In this document: in pieces, positions 18,901-27,490 of the stretch
Layout of the letters: each line of letters begins with the position of its first letter
How positions within the stretch are numbered: position 1 is the stretch's first letter
Assembly: GCF_011752935.1 (NCBI RefSeq)
Contig: NZ_VWWO01000002.1
Coordinates: 992,001 to 1,056,000, forward strand
Direction: 5' to 3'
Source: Chitinophaga sp. Cy-1792
Lineage (GTDB): Bacteria; Bacteroidota; Bacteroidia; Chitinophagales; Chitinophagaceae
Length of the DNA stretch: 64,000 nt
The notes under the pieces: model-generated
The model's input: only the letters and a program-made list of their open reading frames with translations
What the model was told of the DNA's origin: nothing
The model's database searches: none
Program-made: the position numbers and the translations under genes

Positions 18901-19263
18901 CCCTTCATAGTGGTGCCAGGAGCATTTGGTAACCTGCCGGTAGCTGCCCTGCACGACCACTGGCAGAAACCTGGTGATATCGCCGCCTATCCCGCCTATA
19001 GCAATTCCAACGGTACCTCTATTGGTTCGTCTGATGCCGCATGGATAAATGCCTCCTATCTCCGGCTGCGTAACATCGCTCTCAGCTATAGCCTCCCTGA
19101 TGCAATGATGAAGAGAATGCATATGGCCGGCTGCCGCGTTTTTGTACGGGCACAAAATATTTTCACCATCACCAGCTACCCGGGTATGGACCCTGAAACA
19201 CGGGATAGGTCCAGTGTTCCACCTTCCAGAACTATCACCGGCGGCTTTTCCCTTAACCTCTAA
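15901..19263 (+). CDS. SusC/RagA-type TonB-dependent outer-membrane transporter with STN domain
   Basis: 1,120 residues. The signal peptide ends near AGAQT (about 40). An STN signalling domain spans about 45-112 (LQQVFAEIKKQSGYVVIFNP). A carboxypeptidase-like beta-sandwich follows at about 128-212, then the plug (VEIRGRNSLG, DPLYVIDGVPL, IEVLKDADATAIYGSRAANG) and a 22-strand barrel to the C-terminus. The STN domain contacts the FecR periplasmic domain in this receptor class, so it fits the sigma/anti-sigma genes just upstream. It imports an unidentified ligand together with the SusD encoded 5 bp downstream. It is the first gene of a tightly packed operon reaching 28972. No glycoside hydrolase accompanies it, so the substrate may not be a glycan. 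Confidence 0.95.
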   Translation: MNPASTIRTRSTACHRPFKRLTVMLLMVFCLGISLKAGAQTITYSSKKATLQQVFAEIKKQSGYVVIFNPDQIDVTVSVSVNARNQPIATFLKSLFAGLPLKYSIVGTTIVVIRKTDDMQHATPEDKAPTRDVSGVVSDNKSTTPLIGVTAVIAASGKGTQTDEKGLFTLKNVNEDDIITFTSIGFQKTSVSVARLRTIFNVKLEPATSELDQAVVQAYGITSKRLATGNISRITAKEIERQPVLNPLLALQGQVPGLLITQTSGYASAPVKVEIRGRNSLGSNFIGDPLYVIDGVPLTVLDLPDVYHPDGVSAGYMQAGMTATNGQSPLFSMNPRDIESIEVLKDADATAIYGSRAANGVILITTKKGKPGKTSFGFDVNQGYIDIPHYRKMLNTQQYVQMRKEAFKNDGVTPTPANAADITVWDTTRYTDWQKTILGTGSQTTVSTSLSGGDASNTFRIGGNYSRQVDVLSQSGSSKQASLSANLGHRSQNQKLSVNLGTQYSYTHVDAISANPNILNLPPNAPGIYNSKGELNWDEWNASNNGSDFPFGYLLQTNAMETNQFSTNLGINYELVKGLTLSTTAGFTNMAANTSYIVPIASQNPLLNPTGMANFGTTKNTNWIIEPQIAYTRYIGKGDLKIQVGGSLQSTITDAVTSFGLGYTDDNMLKSINNALIQQTAENYARYKYAGAFARINYNWDNKYIINLNGRRDGSSRFAPGSQFGNFGSVGLAWNLSEEPWMKAVLPEWVSFMKLRTSYGITGSDGSIGDYAYLSQWAVKLSGTPLYPYDGVQPLVPIHAMNQQYHWESNKKYEAAFNISLLQDRINLEAAYYNYRSGDQVTAIPTPSYTGFSIVTANWAAVVANTGWEGTLRATLVEKKDLRWTINFNIATNKNRLVSYPGIEESPYYTLYRVGQSLSAEYVLHYLGVDPQTGRYTFEDHNKDGQAISNGGVPPGTGNDDRYIVLDKNPKYYGGMGTGLTYKGWNLDLFFDYKRQIGENPFIVVPGAFGNLPVAALHDHWQKPGDIAAYPAYSNSNGTSIGSSDAAWINASYLRLRNIALSYSLPDAMMKRMHMAGCRVFVRAQNIFTITSYPGMDPETRDRSSVPPSRTITGGFSLNL

Positions 19264-19268
19264 AATCA

Positions 19269-20771
19269 ATGGCTATGCAGAGAAATCAGAGAAATATAGT
19301 TGTTGCCGGCAGCCTGCTGCTGCTGGGCATGTTGAGCGCCTGCAAAAAGCTGGTGACAGTGCCTGATCCTATCAATACCATTTCCACCGGGCAGGTATTC
19401 AGCACAGAAAAACAAGCCAATAGTGCGATAGCAGGTGTTTATAGTAAGATGATCAACGGTGCGAACGCTGGCAGTGCTCAGGAAATGGGACTGCAAGGCT
19501 TTTCCGCAGGATTGTCTACCATCCTCGGCGGGTTATCTTCCGATGAACTTTATAACTACAGGGGTACCGCAGATCAATCGCTCTACGGTATCAACACCAA
19601 TAAACTGACCATCTATAACAGCGATAAGCCATGGTCTGCATGGAGATCGGCATATGATGCCATCTATGGCGCCAACTCTATCATTGAAGGAATAGCAGCC
19701 AGTAAATCCGCTAGCCTGAAAGATAGTGTGCGCAAGGCTTTGACGGGAGAGGCGAAATTCGTACGTGCGTTCAGTTATTTTTACCTGGTAAATTTTTTCG
19801 GAGATGTACCACTGGCGCTTACCATCGACTTTAACGTAACCGCTAAACTGTCGAGAGCGCCACAGGACCAGGTATGGAAACTGATTATTGATGACCTGAA
19901 AGAGGCTTCGCAGAGCATGCCTGCAGCTTATCCTACCGCCACCGGCGAACGTATAAGACCTAACAAATACGCCGCACTTGCCTTGCTGGCAAGGGCTTAC
20001 CTCTATACCGGCGATTATAGCAATGCCGTTACGGCCGCCACAGAAGTGATTGACGATAAGGCAGATTATACGCTGGAAAGCGATCTTTCCCGTGTATTCC
20101 TGACCGGTAGCAGAGAAGCACTGTGGCAACTACAGGAAACTTCCACCAGCTTCTCGCTGAAAGGCGCCACGCCGGAAGGGTTCATCATGCAGCCACTGGT
20201 GATGAAAATATCACCGGCCACGTATTGTCTGACGCCTTCGCTGGCGGCTACTTTCGAGCCAGGCGACCTTCGATGGAAACAATGGGTAGACAGCACGGAT
20301 AATACTACCGGCAACAACGATAAACCAGGCGTCACTTACTTCCCTGCCAAGTATAAGGTAGGACAGGCCACAGGTATACCGGGCATGCTGCCTACAGAAT
20401 ATTATATGGCATTACGCCTCGCGGAAGTATACCTTATCCGCGCAGAAGCCGCTGCCAACGGCGGCGCCGGCGGTATTGCCACTGCTATCTCCGACCTGAA
20501 CATGATCCGAAACAGGGCAGGATTATCATCGCTGTCTGCCGGCCTGAATAAAGACCAGGTACTTGCTGCGGTAGCGAAAGAGAGAAGGACAGAACTCTTT
20601 GCCGAATGGGGACACCGCTGGTTCGATCTGAAACGTACTAAACTCATGCACGATGTGCTGGCAAATGATCCTTTAAAACAACCATGGATAGGCGATTATC
20701 AGGCGGTATATCCTATCCCTGTGCTGGAGATCAGTACCAATCATTTCCTCACCCAAAATCCTTTCTACTAA
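19269..20771 (+). CDS. SusD/RagB-type surface lipoprotein
   Basis: 500 residues. The lipoprotein signal LLLLGMLSAC puts the lipidated Cys at about 25. SusD-family hallmarks include the N-terminal AIAGVYSKM region, AKFVRAFSYFYLVNFFGDVP, the TPR-like LALLARAYLYTGDYSNAV, and the C-terminal MALRLAEVYLIRAEA and RRTELFAEWGHRWFDLKR. SusD proteins lie on the outside of the outer membrane and act as the substrate-binding lid of the SusC barrel. It is 5 bp after SusC and 1 bp before the next lipoprotein gene, clearly one transcript. A second ATG at 19275 is equally possible as the start. Confidence 0.95.
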   Translation: MAMQRNQRNIVVAGSLLLLGMLSACKKLVTVPDPINTISTGQVFSTEKQANSAIAGVYSKMINGANAGSAQEMGLQGFSAGLSTILGGLSSDELYNYRGTADQSLYGINTNKLTIYNSDKPWSAWRSAYDAIYGANSIIEGIAASKSASLKDSVRKALTGEAKFVRAFSYFYLVNFFGDVPLALTIDFNVTAKLSRAPQDQVWKLIIDDLKEASQSMPAAYPTATGERIRPNKYAALALLARAYLYTGDYSNAVTAATEVIDDKADYTLESDLSRVFLTGSREALWQLQETSTSFSLKGATPEGFIMQPLVMKISPATYCLTPSLAATFEPGDLRWKQWVDSTDNTTGNNDKPGVTYFPAKYKVGQATGIPGMLPTEYYMALRLAEVYLIRAEAAANGGAGGIATAISDLNMIRNRAGLSSLSAGLNKDQVLAAVAKERRTELFAEWGHRWFDLKRTKLMHDVLANDPLKQPWIGDYQAVYPIPVLEISTNHFLTQNPFY

Positions 20772-20772
20772 G

Positions 20773-21528
20773 ATGAAAAAACAACTTTTCATATATGCGT
20801 TACTGTCAGGGATGATGCTGATGTCCTGCGGTAAACAGGATGTACTGCCCAGGCAGGCAGCAGCAGTGAATATCATGAATGCAGTAGTAGGAAGTTCCTA
20901 CCTGGCCACCAATTTCAAGGGAGGACTGCCCTACGATTATTACTACACCTTCGTGCTGGGATATGCAGATGCATCGCTGCCGACACGCCACTACAGCATG
21001 AATGCAGGTGAGCAGCCGATATGGATCTACAACTATCCGGATACAACCGCTAAAGATGAGCCGCTGGTGAAGCTGAACCTTCATCTGGCAGCAGGTTCTA
21101 TTCATATGGTATATGTAACGGGCACCCTGGCAAAGCCAGACACCTTACTGACAGAAGAATCATTACCCTATCATCCTGCCGGCGACAGTACTACCAGCAT
21201 ACGGTTTATTAATCTTTCGCCGGGAAGTGGCCCGGTGAAGGTTGTTCAGCGCGGCAAGAGCGCGCCGGAAGCTGCGTCGCTACCGTTTAAAACACAATCT
21301 GCATTTATCACCTATCCTGTCAATGCACACCTGGATGAATATGTTTTTGAGTTCAGAGATGCCGCCACAGATGCTTTGATAACAACGTTTACAACAACAG
21401 GGGTGCATTATCCGCCACCATCATCCGGACAACAACCATGGTTATACCAGAACAGGGCACTCGCGTTGATTGGTATACCCGGCGGAACAGGGAAACAAAA
21501 ACAACAGGTGATGATCGTAAAATATTAA
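20773..21528 (+). CDS. Lipoprotein with DUF4397-like repeats
   Basis: 251 residues with a lipoprotein signal (LLSGMMLMSC, Cys at about 19). Two beta-rich halves resemble each other: VNIMNAVVGSSYL near the start and SIRFINLSPGSGPVKV near 140. The second is the typical opening of DUF4397 domains. Proteins of this kind often sit next to SusC/SusD pairs as extra surface or periplasmic binding lipoproteins; no enzymatic motif is visible. It begins 1 bp after the SusD stop, so translation is probably coupled. The DUF assignment is by pattern only. Confidence 0.75.
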   Translation: MKKQLFIYALLSGMMLMSCGKQDVLPRQAAAVNIMNAVVGSSYLATNFKGGLPYDYYYTFVLGYADASLPTRHYSMNAGEQPIWIYNYPDTTAKDEPLVKLNLHLAAGSIHMVYVTGTLAKPDTLLTEESLPYHPAGDSTTSIRFINLSPGSGPVKVVQRGKSAPEAASLPFKTQSAFITYPVNAHLDEYVFEFRDAATDALITTFTTTGVHYPPPSSGQQPWLYQNRALALIGIPGGTGKQKQQVMIVKY

Positions 21529-21546
21529 CAACATTCAACAACCGCA

Positions 21547-22473
21547 ATGAGTACGATATTGAAAATTGAGCGGCTCTCGCACCGGTATAGCAGCGCATGG
21601 GCTATACGCGATATTAACCTGGAAATTACAGAAACTGGTGTGGTTGGTTTGCTTGGCTCCAATGGGGCCGGCAAATCCACTACCATGAATATCCTCTGTG
21701 GTGTGCTGAATCAGACAGAAGGGGATGTCTATATCAACGACATCAGCATGAGAAAATACCCCGAAGAAGCCAAAAAAGAAATCGGCTTCCTGCCACAGTA
21801 CCCACCGGTTTATGCAGACCTCACCGTGGATGAATACCTGACCTATTGCGCACAGCTGCGGAAGATGGAAAAGCATAGTGTCAGAAAAGCGGTGGAAGAA
21901 GCCAAAGAACGCTGTGGTATCGGGCATTTCAGCTCCAGGCTGATTGGTAACCTTTCCGGTGGCTACCGGCAGCGGGTAGGCATCGCACAGGCCATCATCC
22001 ATAAACCACGACTGGTAGTAATGGATGAGCCGACGAACGGACTCGATCCCAACCAGCTGATAGAAGCGCGAAAACTAATCCGCGAAATAGGAGAGGACCA
22101 TACCGTATTGTTGTCGTCCCATATCCTCAACGAAGTACACCTGCTTTGCCGTGAAGTAGTGATGATTGAAGGGGGCCGCGTTATCTTCTCCGATACCATG
22201 GATGCCTTTAATAACTACGTACAACCGCATAGTGTGCTGGTACGTATGGAAAATCCTCCTTCTTCCGGTGAATTGATGAAGATACCCGGCGCCGCTAAAG
22301 TGGAGTTCCTCAGCGACCGCCAGATACGAATTTATTTTGATGGTGATGCAGATATCACCGAAAGAATTATCACAGCCAGTGTACAACAAGGATGGCGACT
22401 ACGGGAGATCAGTCTCGATAAAGGCCTGCTGGACGATATTTTCAAGCAACTATCTATTCAATCTCTCCAATAA
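21547..22473 (+). CDS. GldA-like ABC transporter ATP-binding protein
   Basis: 308 residues with all nucleotide-binding motifs: Walker A GSNGAGKST (about 38-46), Q-loop FLPQYPPVY, signature LSGGYRQRVGIAQAI, Walker B LVVMDEPTNGLDP and the switch His in LLSSHIL. The C-terminal 90 residues form a family-specific extension. It is the ATPase of an ABC-2-type exporter whose membrane partner is encoded 9 bp downstream. The best-known relative is GldA of the gliding/type IX secretion-associated ABC system in Flavobacterium. Here it sits inside a SusC/SusD operon, so its cargo or process is open. Confidence 0.92.
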   Translation: MSTILKIERLSHRYSSAWAIRDINLEITETGVVGLLGSNGAGKSTTMNILCGVLNQTEGDVYINDISMRKYPEEAKKEIGFLPQYPPVYADLTVDEYLTYCAQLRKMEKHSVRKAVEEAKERCGIGHFSSRLIGNLSGGYRQRVGIAQAIIHKPRLVVMDEPTNGLDPNQLIEARKLIREIGEDHTVLLSSHILNEVHLLCREVVMIEGGRVIFSDTMDAFNNYVQPHSVLVRMENPPSSGELMKIPGAAKVEFLSDRQIRIYFDGDADITERIITASVQQGWRLREISLDKGLLDDIFKQLSIQSLQ

Positions 22474-22482
22474 TATTCTTAC

Positions 22483-24813
22483 ATGAAGATGATATTTAAA
22501 ATCGCGGGAACAGAACTGAGAAATCTTTTCTATTCCCCGGTAGCGTGGTTTCTTACAATTGCCTTTATGATACAATGTGGCGTCTATTATACGGGCGCAT
22601 TATATCCTATGGCTAAATGGCAGGAAGTGCTGGTGCAGAATACGCCTAAGTTCAAAGACTTCGGTATTGCCATGACTTCCACCATCTTCCTGGCACAGGA
22701 TGGCATATTCATGAACGTACTACAAAACCTTTACCTGTTTGTGCCATTGCTGACCATGGGCCTTATCAGCCGTGAAATCAACACCGGTTCTATCAAACTA
22801 CTCTATTCATCTCCCGTAAAAATCCGCGAGATCGTTTTAGGGAAATACCTGGCAGTGATGTTGTATAACCTGCTGCTGGTAGGGATTGTAGGGGTATTTA
22901 TGATCACAGGGATGATCAATATACAACATGCGGATTATGGTGTGCTGTTATCTGCCACATTGGGATTTTATCTGCTGGTATGCGCCTATACCGCTATCGG
23001 GTTGTTTATGAGCAGTCTGACTAACTACCAGATCGTATCTGCTATCGGTAGTTTTATCATCATCTTTGTGCTGAGCCGTATTGGTGGCCTGTGGCAGAAA
23101 TATGATTTAGTAAGAGACCTGACTTATTTTCTTTCCATATCAGGACGTACTTCCAAAATGCTGCGTGGACTTATCACCACCAAAGACTTCGTATATTTTA
23201 TCCTCATCGTATATATGTTCGTCAGCTTTACACTGATAAAGCTGAAGGCTGGCCGTGAATCAAAGCCCTGGTATGTGAATGCCGGCAGGTACATCGGCGT
23301 GGCAGTGCTGGTGCTGGTGATCGGTTATTTTACTTCCAGGCCAGGCTATATCGGTTACTGGGATACTACTGCTACCAACAGTAATACCATACATCCCAAT
23401 ACACAGCAGGTGATTAAAGAGATGAACGACGGGCCGCTGGAAGTGACCCTGTATTGTAATCTCTTCGGAACAGGCCTGCAGCGCGGTTTGCCGGAAAACA
23501 GAAATGATTACCTCTGGAACCTCTGGGAACCTTTCCTGCGCTTTAAGCCGGATATTAAATTCAACTACGTTTACTACTATGATACCCGGGATGGTGATAA
23601 GACCCTGGATATCATGTGGGGGGGTAAAAGTCATAAAGAGATAGCAGAGAAGATGTGCGATGGTTACGAAATCAAGCCTTCCCTGTTCGTACCGGGCCCT
23701 GAAGTACGTAAGCAAATCGACCTCTCGCCGGAAAACTACCGCCTTGTGATGCAGCTGAAATACAAAGGCAAAACCACTTTCCTGCGCACCTTCGATGATG
23801 CTACATTCTGGCCGGAAGAGCAGCAGGTATCCGCCGCCATCAAACGACTCACGCAACCGGCTATGCCTAAGAATATTTTCCTCATGGGCAACCTCGAACG
23901 CGATATCACCAAGGGCGGAGAAAGAGAATTTAACTACCACTCTATTGCGAAAACAAATCGCTATGCCCTGATAAACATGGGTTTTGATGCAGATACTATT
24001 TGTGCAGAAACACAGGAGATACCGGCAGATATCAGCACGCTGGTACTCGCAGATCCGAAAACGGCCCTCAGTGTCGCTACCATGGATAAGTTAAAGCACT
24101 ATATCGATAACGGCGGCAATATGTTTATCCTGGGAGAACCAGGCAAGCAACAGGTTCTGAACCCGCTGCTGTCGCAGCTGGGCGTGAAGATGACCGATGG
24201 TACACTCATTGAGCTCTCCAAAGAAGAAATGCCACATATGGTGAAACCCTTCCTGACCAGGGAGGCTACGGACCTTTCCGGTGATGGCGTAATGCTATTG
24301 CTGAAGGAGCAGTTCAAAAAAGGGGAAGACAGTTTACCGCAGCTGATGTCAGGTGTTACTGCCCTGGAATGGACTAACGACAATGGATATACGGTAAAAC
24401 CACTGTTGCAGACCGGCACCGGGAAAGTCTGGCTGAAAGCCGGAACCGTGGTAACGGATTCAGTGCCGCCGGTATTTAATCCCGCAGATGGTGACAGTCA
24501 GATTCCACGCTATACAACCATGGTTTCTCTCAGCAGAAACCAGCACAACAAAGAACAACGCATCGTCATTACCGCTGATGCCGACTTCATGAGTAACCTG
24601 CGCCAGGGTGGCGGTTTCCTCGGACAGAGTATCTACTCCTGGCTCGACTATGGCAAATTCCCGATTTATACGCCAAAGCCGAAGCCTAACGATACCCTGC
24701 TGCTGATAGGTTCTACCGGCGCAGGTATGCTCAGAATCGTGTATGTATGGGTGCTGCCGGCACTTGTATTGTTGCTGGGAACCGTATTACTGATCAGAAG
24801 AAAAAGAAAATAA
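22483..24813 (+). CDS. GldF-GldG-like fusion: ABC-2 permease plus GldG auxiliary domain
   Basis: 776 residues. The first 250 or so hold six membrane helices of an ABC-2 permease (ELRNLFYSPVAWFLTIAFMI near the start; NTGSIKLLYSSPVKIREIVL is the coupling region). A seventh helix near 265-285 (YIGVAVLVLVIGYFTS) leads into a large extracytoplasmic GldG/ABC_transp_aux-type domain (for example VTLYCNLFGTGL, NIFLMGNLERDI, NGGNMFILGEPG). A final helix and basic tail (VWVLPALVLLLGTVLLIRRK) anchor the C-terminus. In Flavobacterium GldF and GldG are separate proteins; here both are one chain. It partners the upstream ATPase and is followed 15 bp later by a MutS-like gene. Confidence 0.9.
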   Translation: MKMIFKIAGTELRNLFYSPVAWFLTIAFMIQCGVYYTGALYPMAKWQEVLVQNTPKFKDFGIAMTSTIFLAQDGIFMNVLQNLYLFVPLLTMGLISREINTGSIKLLYSSPVKIREIVLGKYLAVMLYNLLLVGIVGVFMITGMINIQHADYGVLLSATLGFYLLVCAYTAIGLFMSSLTNYQIVSAIGSFIIIFVLSRIGGLWQKYDLVRDLTYFLSISGRTSKMLRGLITTKDFVYFILIVYMFVSFTLIKLKAGRESKPWYVNAGRYIGVAVLVLVIGYFTSRPGYIGYWDTTATNSNTIHPNTQQVIKEMNDGPLEVTLYCNLFGTGLQRGLPENRNDYLWNLWEPFLRFKPDIKFNYVYYYDTRDGDKTLDIMWGGKSHKEIAEKMCDGYEIKPSLFVPGPEVRKQIDLSPENYRLVMQLKYKGKTTFLRTFDDATFWPEEQQVSAAIKRLTQPAMPKNIFLMGNLERDITKGGEREFNYHSIAKTNRYALINMGFDADTICAETQEIPADISTLVLADPKTALSVATMDKLKHYIDNGGNMFILGEPGKQQVLNPLLSQLGVKMTDGTLIELSKEEMPHMVKPFLTREATDLSGDGVMLLLKEQFKKGEDSLPQLMSGVTALEWTNDNGYTVKPLLQTGTGKVWLKAGTVVTDSVPPVFNPADGDSQIPRYTTMVSLSRNQHNKEQRIVITADADFMSNLRQGGGFLGQSIYSWLDYGKFPIYTPKPKPNDTLLLIGSTGAGMLRIVYVWVLPALVLLLGTVLLIRRKRK

Positions 24814-24828
24814 TTAAAACAGGAAGCA

Positions 24829-26136
24829 ATGATTTTGCATACAGATGATCAGACAATTGAAGATCTCAGGATCTTCGGAAAGCGCGACAGCAAGGGGATC
24901 TATGACCTGTTCAATCAAACCCGGACAAGGGGAGGCGAAACGATCCTGAAGGAGATGTTCCGGAACCCATTGTCCGACAGGACAGCGATCAACACCAGGA
25001 GTAGTATTATAGCGCATTTCGCAAAAAACAATATCAGCTTTCCTTTCAATGCAGCCTTGTTCGATATGGCAGAAAAGTACATCGCTAACGCCGACGTACA
25101 AACGAAGAATGCCACCAGGAACGCTGCACTGAGTGAAAAGGATATCAACAACGGCGTATCGGCGGTGATAGCGCTGGTACAGCAGATCTCAGCATTTGTC
25201 AGCGATCCTGCCGTACAGCAGATCAAAGCCTATGAAGGAGAGCGCGCCGTTATCAGGGAATTACTGAACGATGCTGCGCTGGAACCGGTGCACCAGGAAA
25301 AAAACGGCAGTAAGCTTTCCTTCGCTGCCGTTACCGCCTACGATCTCCTGTTCCGCACCCGCGAACGTGGCCGCATCGAAAAGCTGATGCAGCAGGTATA
25401 TCGCCTGGACGTATACCTCGCCGTAGCTGCCGTGGCCACAGCACAACAGTTCATTTTTCCGGTGGCGGTAGCGAAAGGCGGCGATATGCTCCTGTTGGAA
25501 GGTGTGTACCATCCTGGTGTTAAAAATGCCATAGGGAATAATGTACGTCTGCACCCGGGAGAGCATGTGATCTTCCTGACAGGCGCCAATATGGCCGGTA
25601 AATCCACCTTCCTGCGCTCGCTCAGCACAGCAGTATACCTGGCACATATGGGCTTTCCGGTAGCGGCAAAGCGCATGGAATTTGTAGTGCTGGATGGCAT
25701 CTTCACGACGATCAACCTGCCGGATAACCTGGGCATGGGCGCCAGCCATTTCTATGCGGAAGTATTACGCGTGAAAAAGATAGCCGCAGAACTACATGCA
25801 GGGAAATCGCTGCTGGTGATCTTTGATGAGCTGTTTCGCGGTACCAACGTTAAAGATGCGCATGAAGCCACCGTGGCTATTACCGGCGCATTCACCGCAA
25901 AGAAAGACAGTCTCTTCGTGATCTCTTCCCACATTGTAGAAGCGGGCGACGACCTGAAAAAATTCCCCGGTACCGGATTCCTCTACCTGCCAACACGCAT
26001 GAAAGGACATACACCGGAATATACGTATACCCTTGAACGTGGTATCACGGATGATCGCCATGGTATGATCATCATCCGCAATGAAGGTATCCTGGATATT
26101 CTGAAGAACGGCCGTAAACGTGCACTGGAACAATAA
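24829..26136 (+). CDS. Truncated MutS-like ABC-class ATPase, copy 1
   Basis: 435 residues, about half of a normal MutS. The C-terminal part is a clear MutS ATPase: Walker A TGANMAGKST (about 251-260), the SHFYAEVLRVK segment, Walker B LLVIFDEL followed by FRGTNVKDAHEATVAI (about 326-348), and the switch-like SSHIVE. The N-terminal 240 residues resemble only the lever/clamp core. The mismatch-recognition domain with its Phe-x-Glu motif and the connector domain are absent, and there is no Smr nuclease. It is therefore unlikely to do classical mismatch repair alone. It is 10 bp upstream of a paralogue, suggesting a heterodimer. Its place behind Gld-type transporter genes is unusual. Confidence 0.88.
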   Translation: MILHTDDQTIEDLRIFGKRDSKGIYDLFNQTRTRGGETILKEMFRNPLSDRTAINTRSSIIAHFAKNNISFPFNAALFDMAEKYIANADVQTKNATRNAALSEKDINNGVSAVIALVQQISAFVSDPAVQQIKAYEGERAVIRELLNDAALEPVHQEKNGSKLSFAAVTAYDLLFRTRERGRIEKLMQQVYRLDVYLAVAAVATAQQFIFPVAVAKGGDMLLLEGVYHPGVKNAIGNNVRLHPGEHVIFLTGANMAGKSTFLRSLSTAVYLAHMGFPVAAKRMEFVVLDGIFTTINLPDNLGMGASHFYAEVLRVKKIAAELHAGKSLLVIFDELFRGTNVKDAHEATVAITGAFTAKKDSLFVISSHIVEAGDDLKKFPGTGFLYLPTRMKGHTPEYTYTLERGITDDRHGMIIIRNEGILDILKNGRKRALEQ

Positions 26137-26146
26137 AAGAACAGCT

Positions 26147-27472
26147 ATGAGTTTTAATATAGATAAACAGACCGCAGATGAACTGAACCTCATGGGTAAA
26201 TACCGTAACGGTTCTGTATATCACCTCTTCAACCAGGTGAAGACGAGCGGCGGACAACAAATGCTGGACGAAGTGTTTCGCAGTCCGCTGGAAGACCCTG
26301 CTGCCATCAACGAAAGGGCGGCTACCTTCCAGGCTTTCCAGCAGGCTAACCTGGGCTTTCCCTTCGACGTGTCGCAACTCAGTATGATGCGCGAATACCT
26401 CGATGGCAGTGTTGCGGGAAATGCCGTCATTACTGTCATCGATACACTGATAAAAAAAGGGTTATCGTCGCTTACAAGGGATGAGCGCTACCGGAAAAAG
26501 GTACAAGGCTTGCAGGCTACCATCGTTACGCTGAAACGCTGTTTCCTGTTCCTGCAGGCACTCCCTGTTACTACAGAAAAATATGCCGCCAAAGCGGCTG
26601 TCATCAGTGATATACTGGCAGATAAGGAAGTGGATCAGCTGATGAATATAGATATATACAAGCCCTTATCCGTGAAAACCCTTGCCTACTATGATCACCT
26701 CCTGAAAGGCCGCCTGCTGGCAGCTATGGAACAGTTGCTGTCATTCATTTACGAACTGGATATGTACATAGCTGTCAGTGATGTGGCCAGGAGTAAAGGC
26801 TTTGCCTATGCGGTGGCCATGCCGAAAGAAAAGAACCTCTTTTCGGTGAAGGTATTGAGGCACCCTTGTCTGCAAGGGGCTATAGGCAACGACCTGAGGA
26901 TGGAAGAAGGCAGTAATGTATTGTTCCTCACCGGTGCGAATATGGCGGGAAAATCTACCTGGATGAAATCTGTGGGCATCTGCATGTACCTGGCACATAT
27001 GGGCTTTCCGGTAGCAGCGGAATCCATGGTGTTCTCTGTGCGCCAGGGTATCTGTTCTTCTATCAACGTGGCAGATAATATCCACCTGGGATACAGTCAT
27101 TTCTATGCAGAGGTGGTACGCGTGAAACAGGCCGCAGAAGCGGCTGCCAGTGGGAAGCGGTTATTGCTCATGTTCGATGAACTGTTTAAAGGTACCAACG
27201 TGAAAGATGCCTATGACGGTACACTGGCTGTGACTGAGGCTTTTGCCGAGTACCAGGACTGCCTCTTCATTGTTTCTACCCATATCATCGAAGTAGGAGA
27301 GGCCCTGAAAGGTAACAGCAATATTCGTTTTGCGTTTCTGCCTACCGTACTGGAAGGCGGCCGCCCGCGCTATACATACCGTCTGCAGGAAGGTATTACG
27401 GAAGACAGGCAAGGTATGATGATCATTCGCAATGAAGGTATACTGGAGCTGATACGTTCCCAGGCATGTTAA
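26147..27472 (+). CDS. Truncated MutS-like ABC-class ATPase, copy 2
   Basis: 441 residues from the ATG at 26147 (MSFNIDKQTADELNLMG). The longer frame from 26120 overlaps the previous gene and lacks similarity to copy 1, so the internal start is chosen. It aligns with copy 1 throughout: a similar N-terminus (GSVYHLFNQVKTSGGQQML versus GIYDLFNQTRTRGGETIL), Walker A TGANMAGKST at about 261-270, SHFYAEVVRVK, Walker B LLLMFDEL then FKGTNVKDAYDGTLAVTEAF, and STHIIE. It too lacks mismatch-recognition and connector domains. Both active sites look intact, so an asymmetric dimer of two active ATPases is plausible. It is followed 18 bp later by the S41 peptidase gene. Confidence 0.88.
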   Translation: MSFNIDKQTADELNLMGKYRNGSVYHLFNQVKTSGGQQMLDEVFRSPLEDPAAINERAATFQAFQQANLGFPFDVSQLSMMREYLDGSVAGNAVITVIDTLIKKGLSSLTRDERYRKKVQGLQATIVTLKRCFLFLQALPVTTEKYAAKAAVISDILADKEVDQLMNIDIYKPLSVKTLAYYDHLLKGRLLAAMEQLLSFIYELDMYIAVSDVARSKGFAYAVAMPKEKNLFSVKVLRHPCLQGAIGNDLRMEEGSNVLFLTGANMAGKSTWMKSVGICMYLAHMGFPVAAESMVFSVRQGICSSINVADNIHLGYSHFYAEVVRVKQAAEAAASGKRLLLMFDELFKGTNVKDAYDGTLAVTEAFAEYQDCLFIVSTHIIEVGEALKGNSNIRFAFLPTVLEGGRPRYTYRLQEGITEDRQGMMIIRNEGILELIRSQAC

Positions 27473-27490
27473 TATTCAAAAACCAATCAA

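Noticed and set aside
18256..19269. Long open frame on the minus strand (337 codons) inside the SusC gene
   Set aside because: It lies fully antisense to conserved barrel sequence of SusC and has no protein-like domain; the openness follows from codon bias on the other strand.
24829..27472. Classical mismatch repair mutS
   Set aside because: Both proteins are about half size and lack the mismatch-recognition and connector domains.
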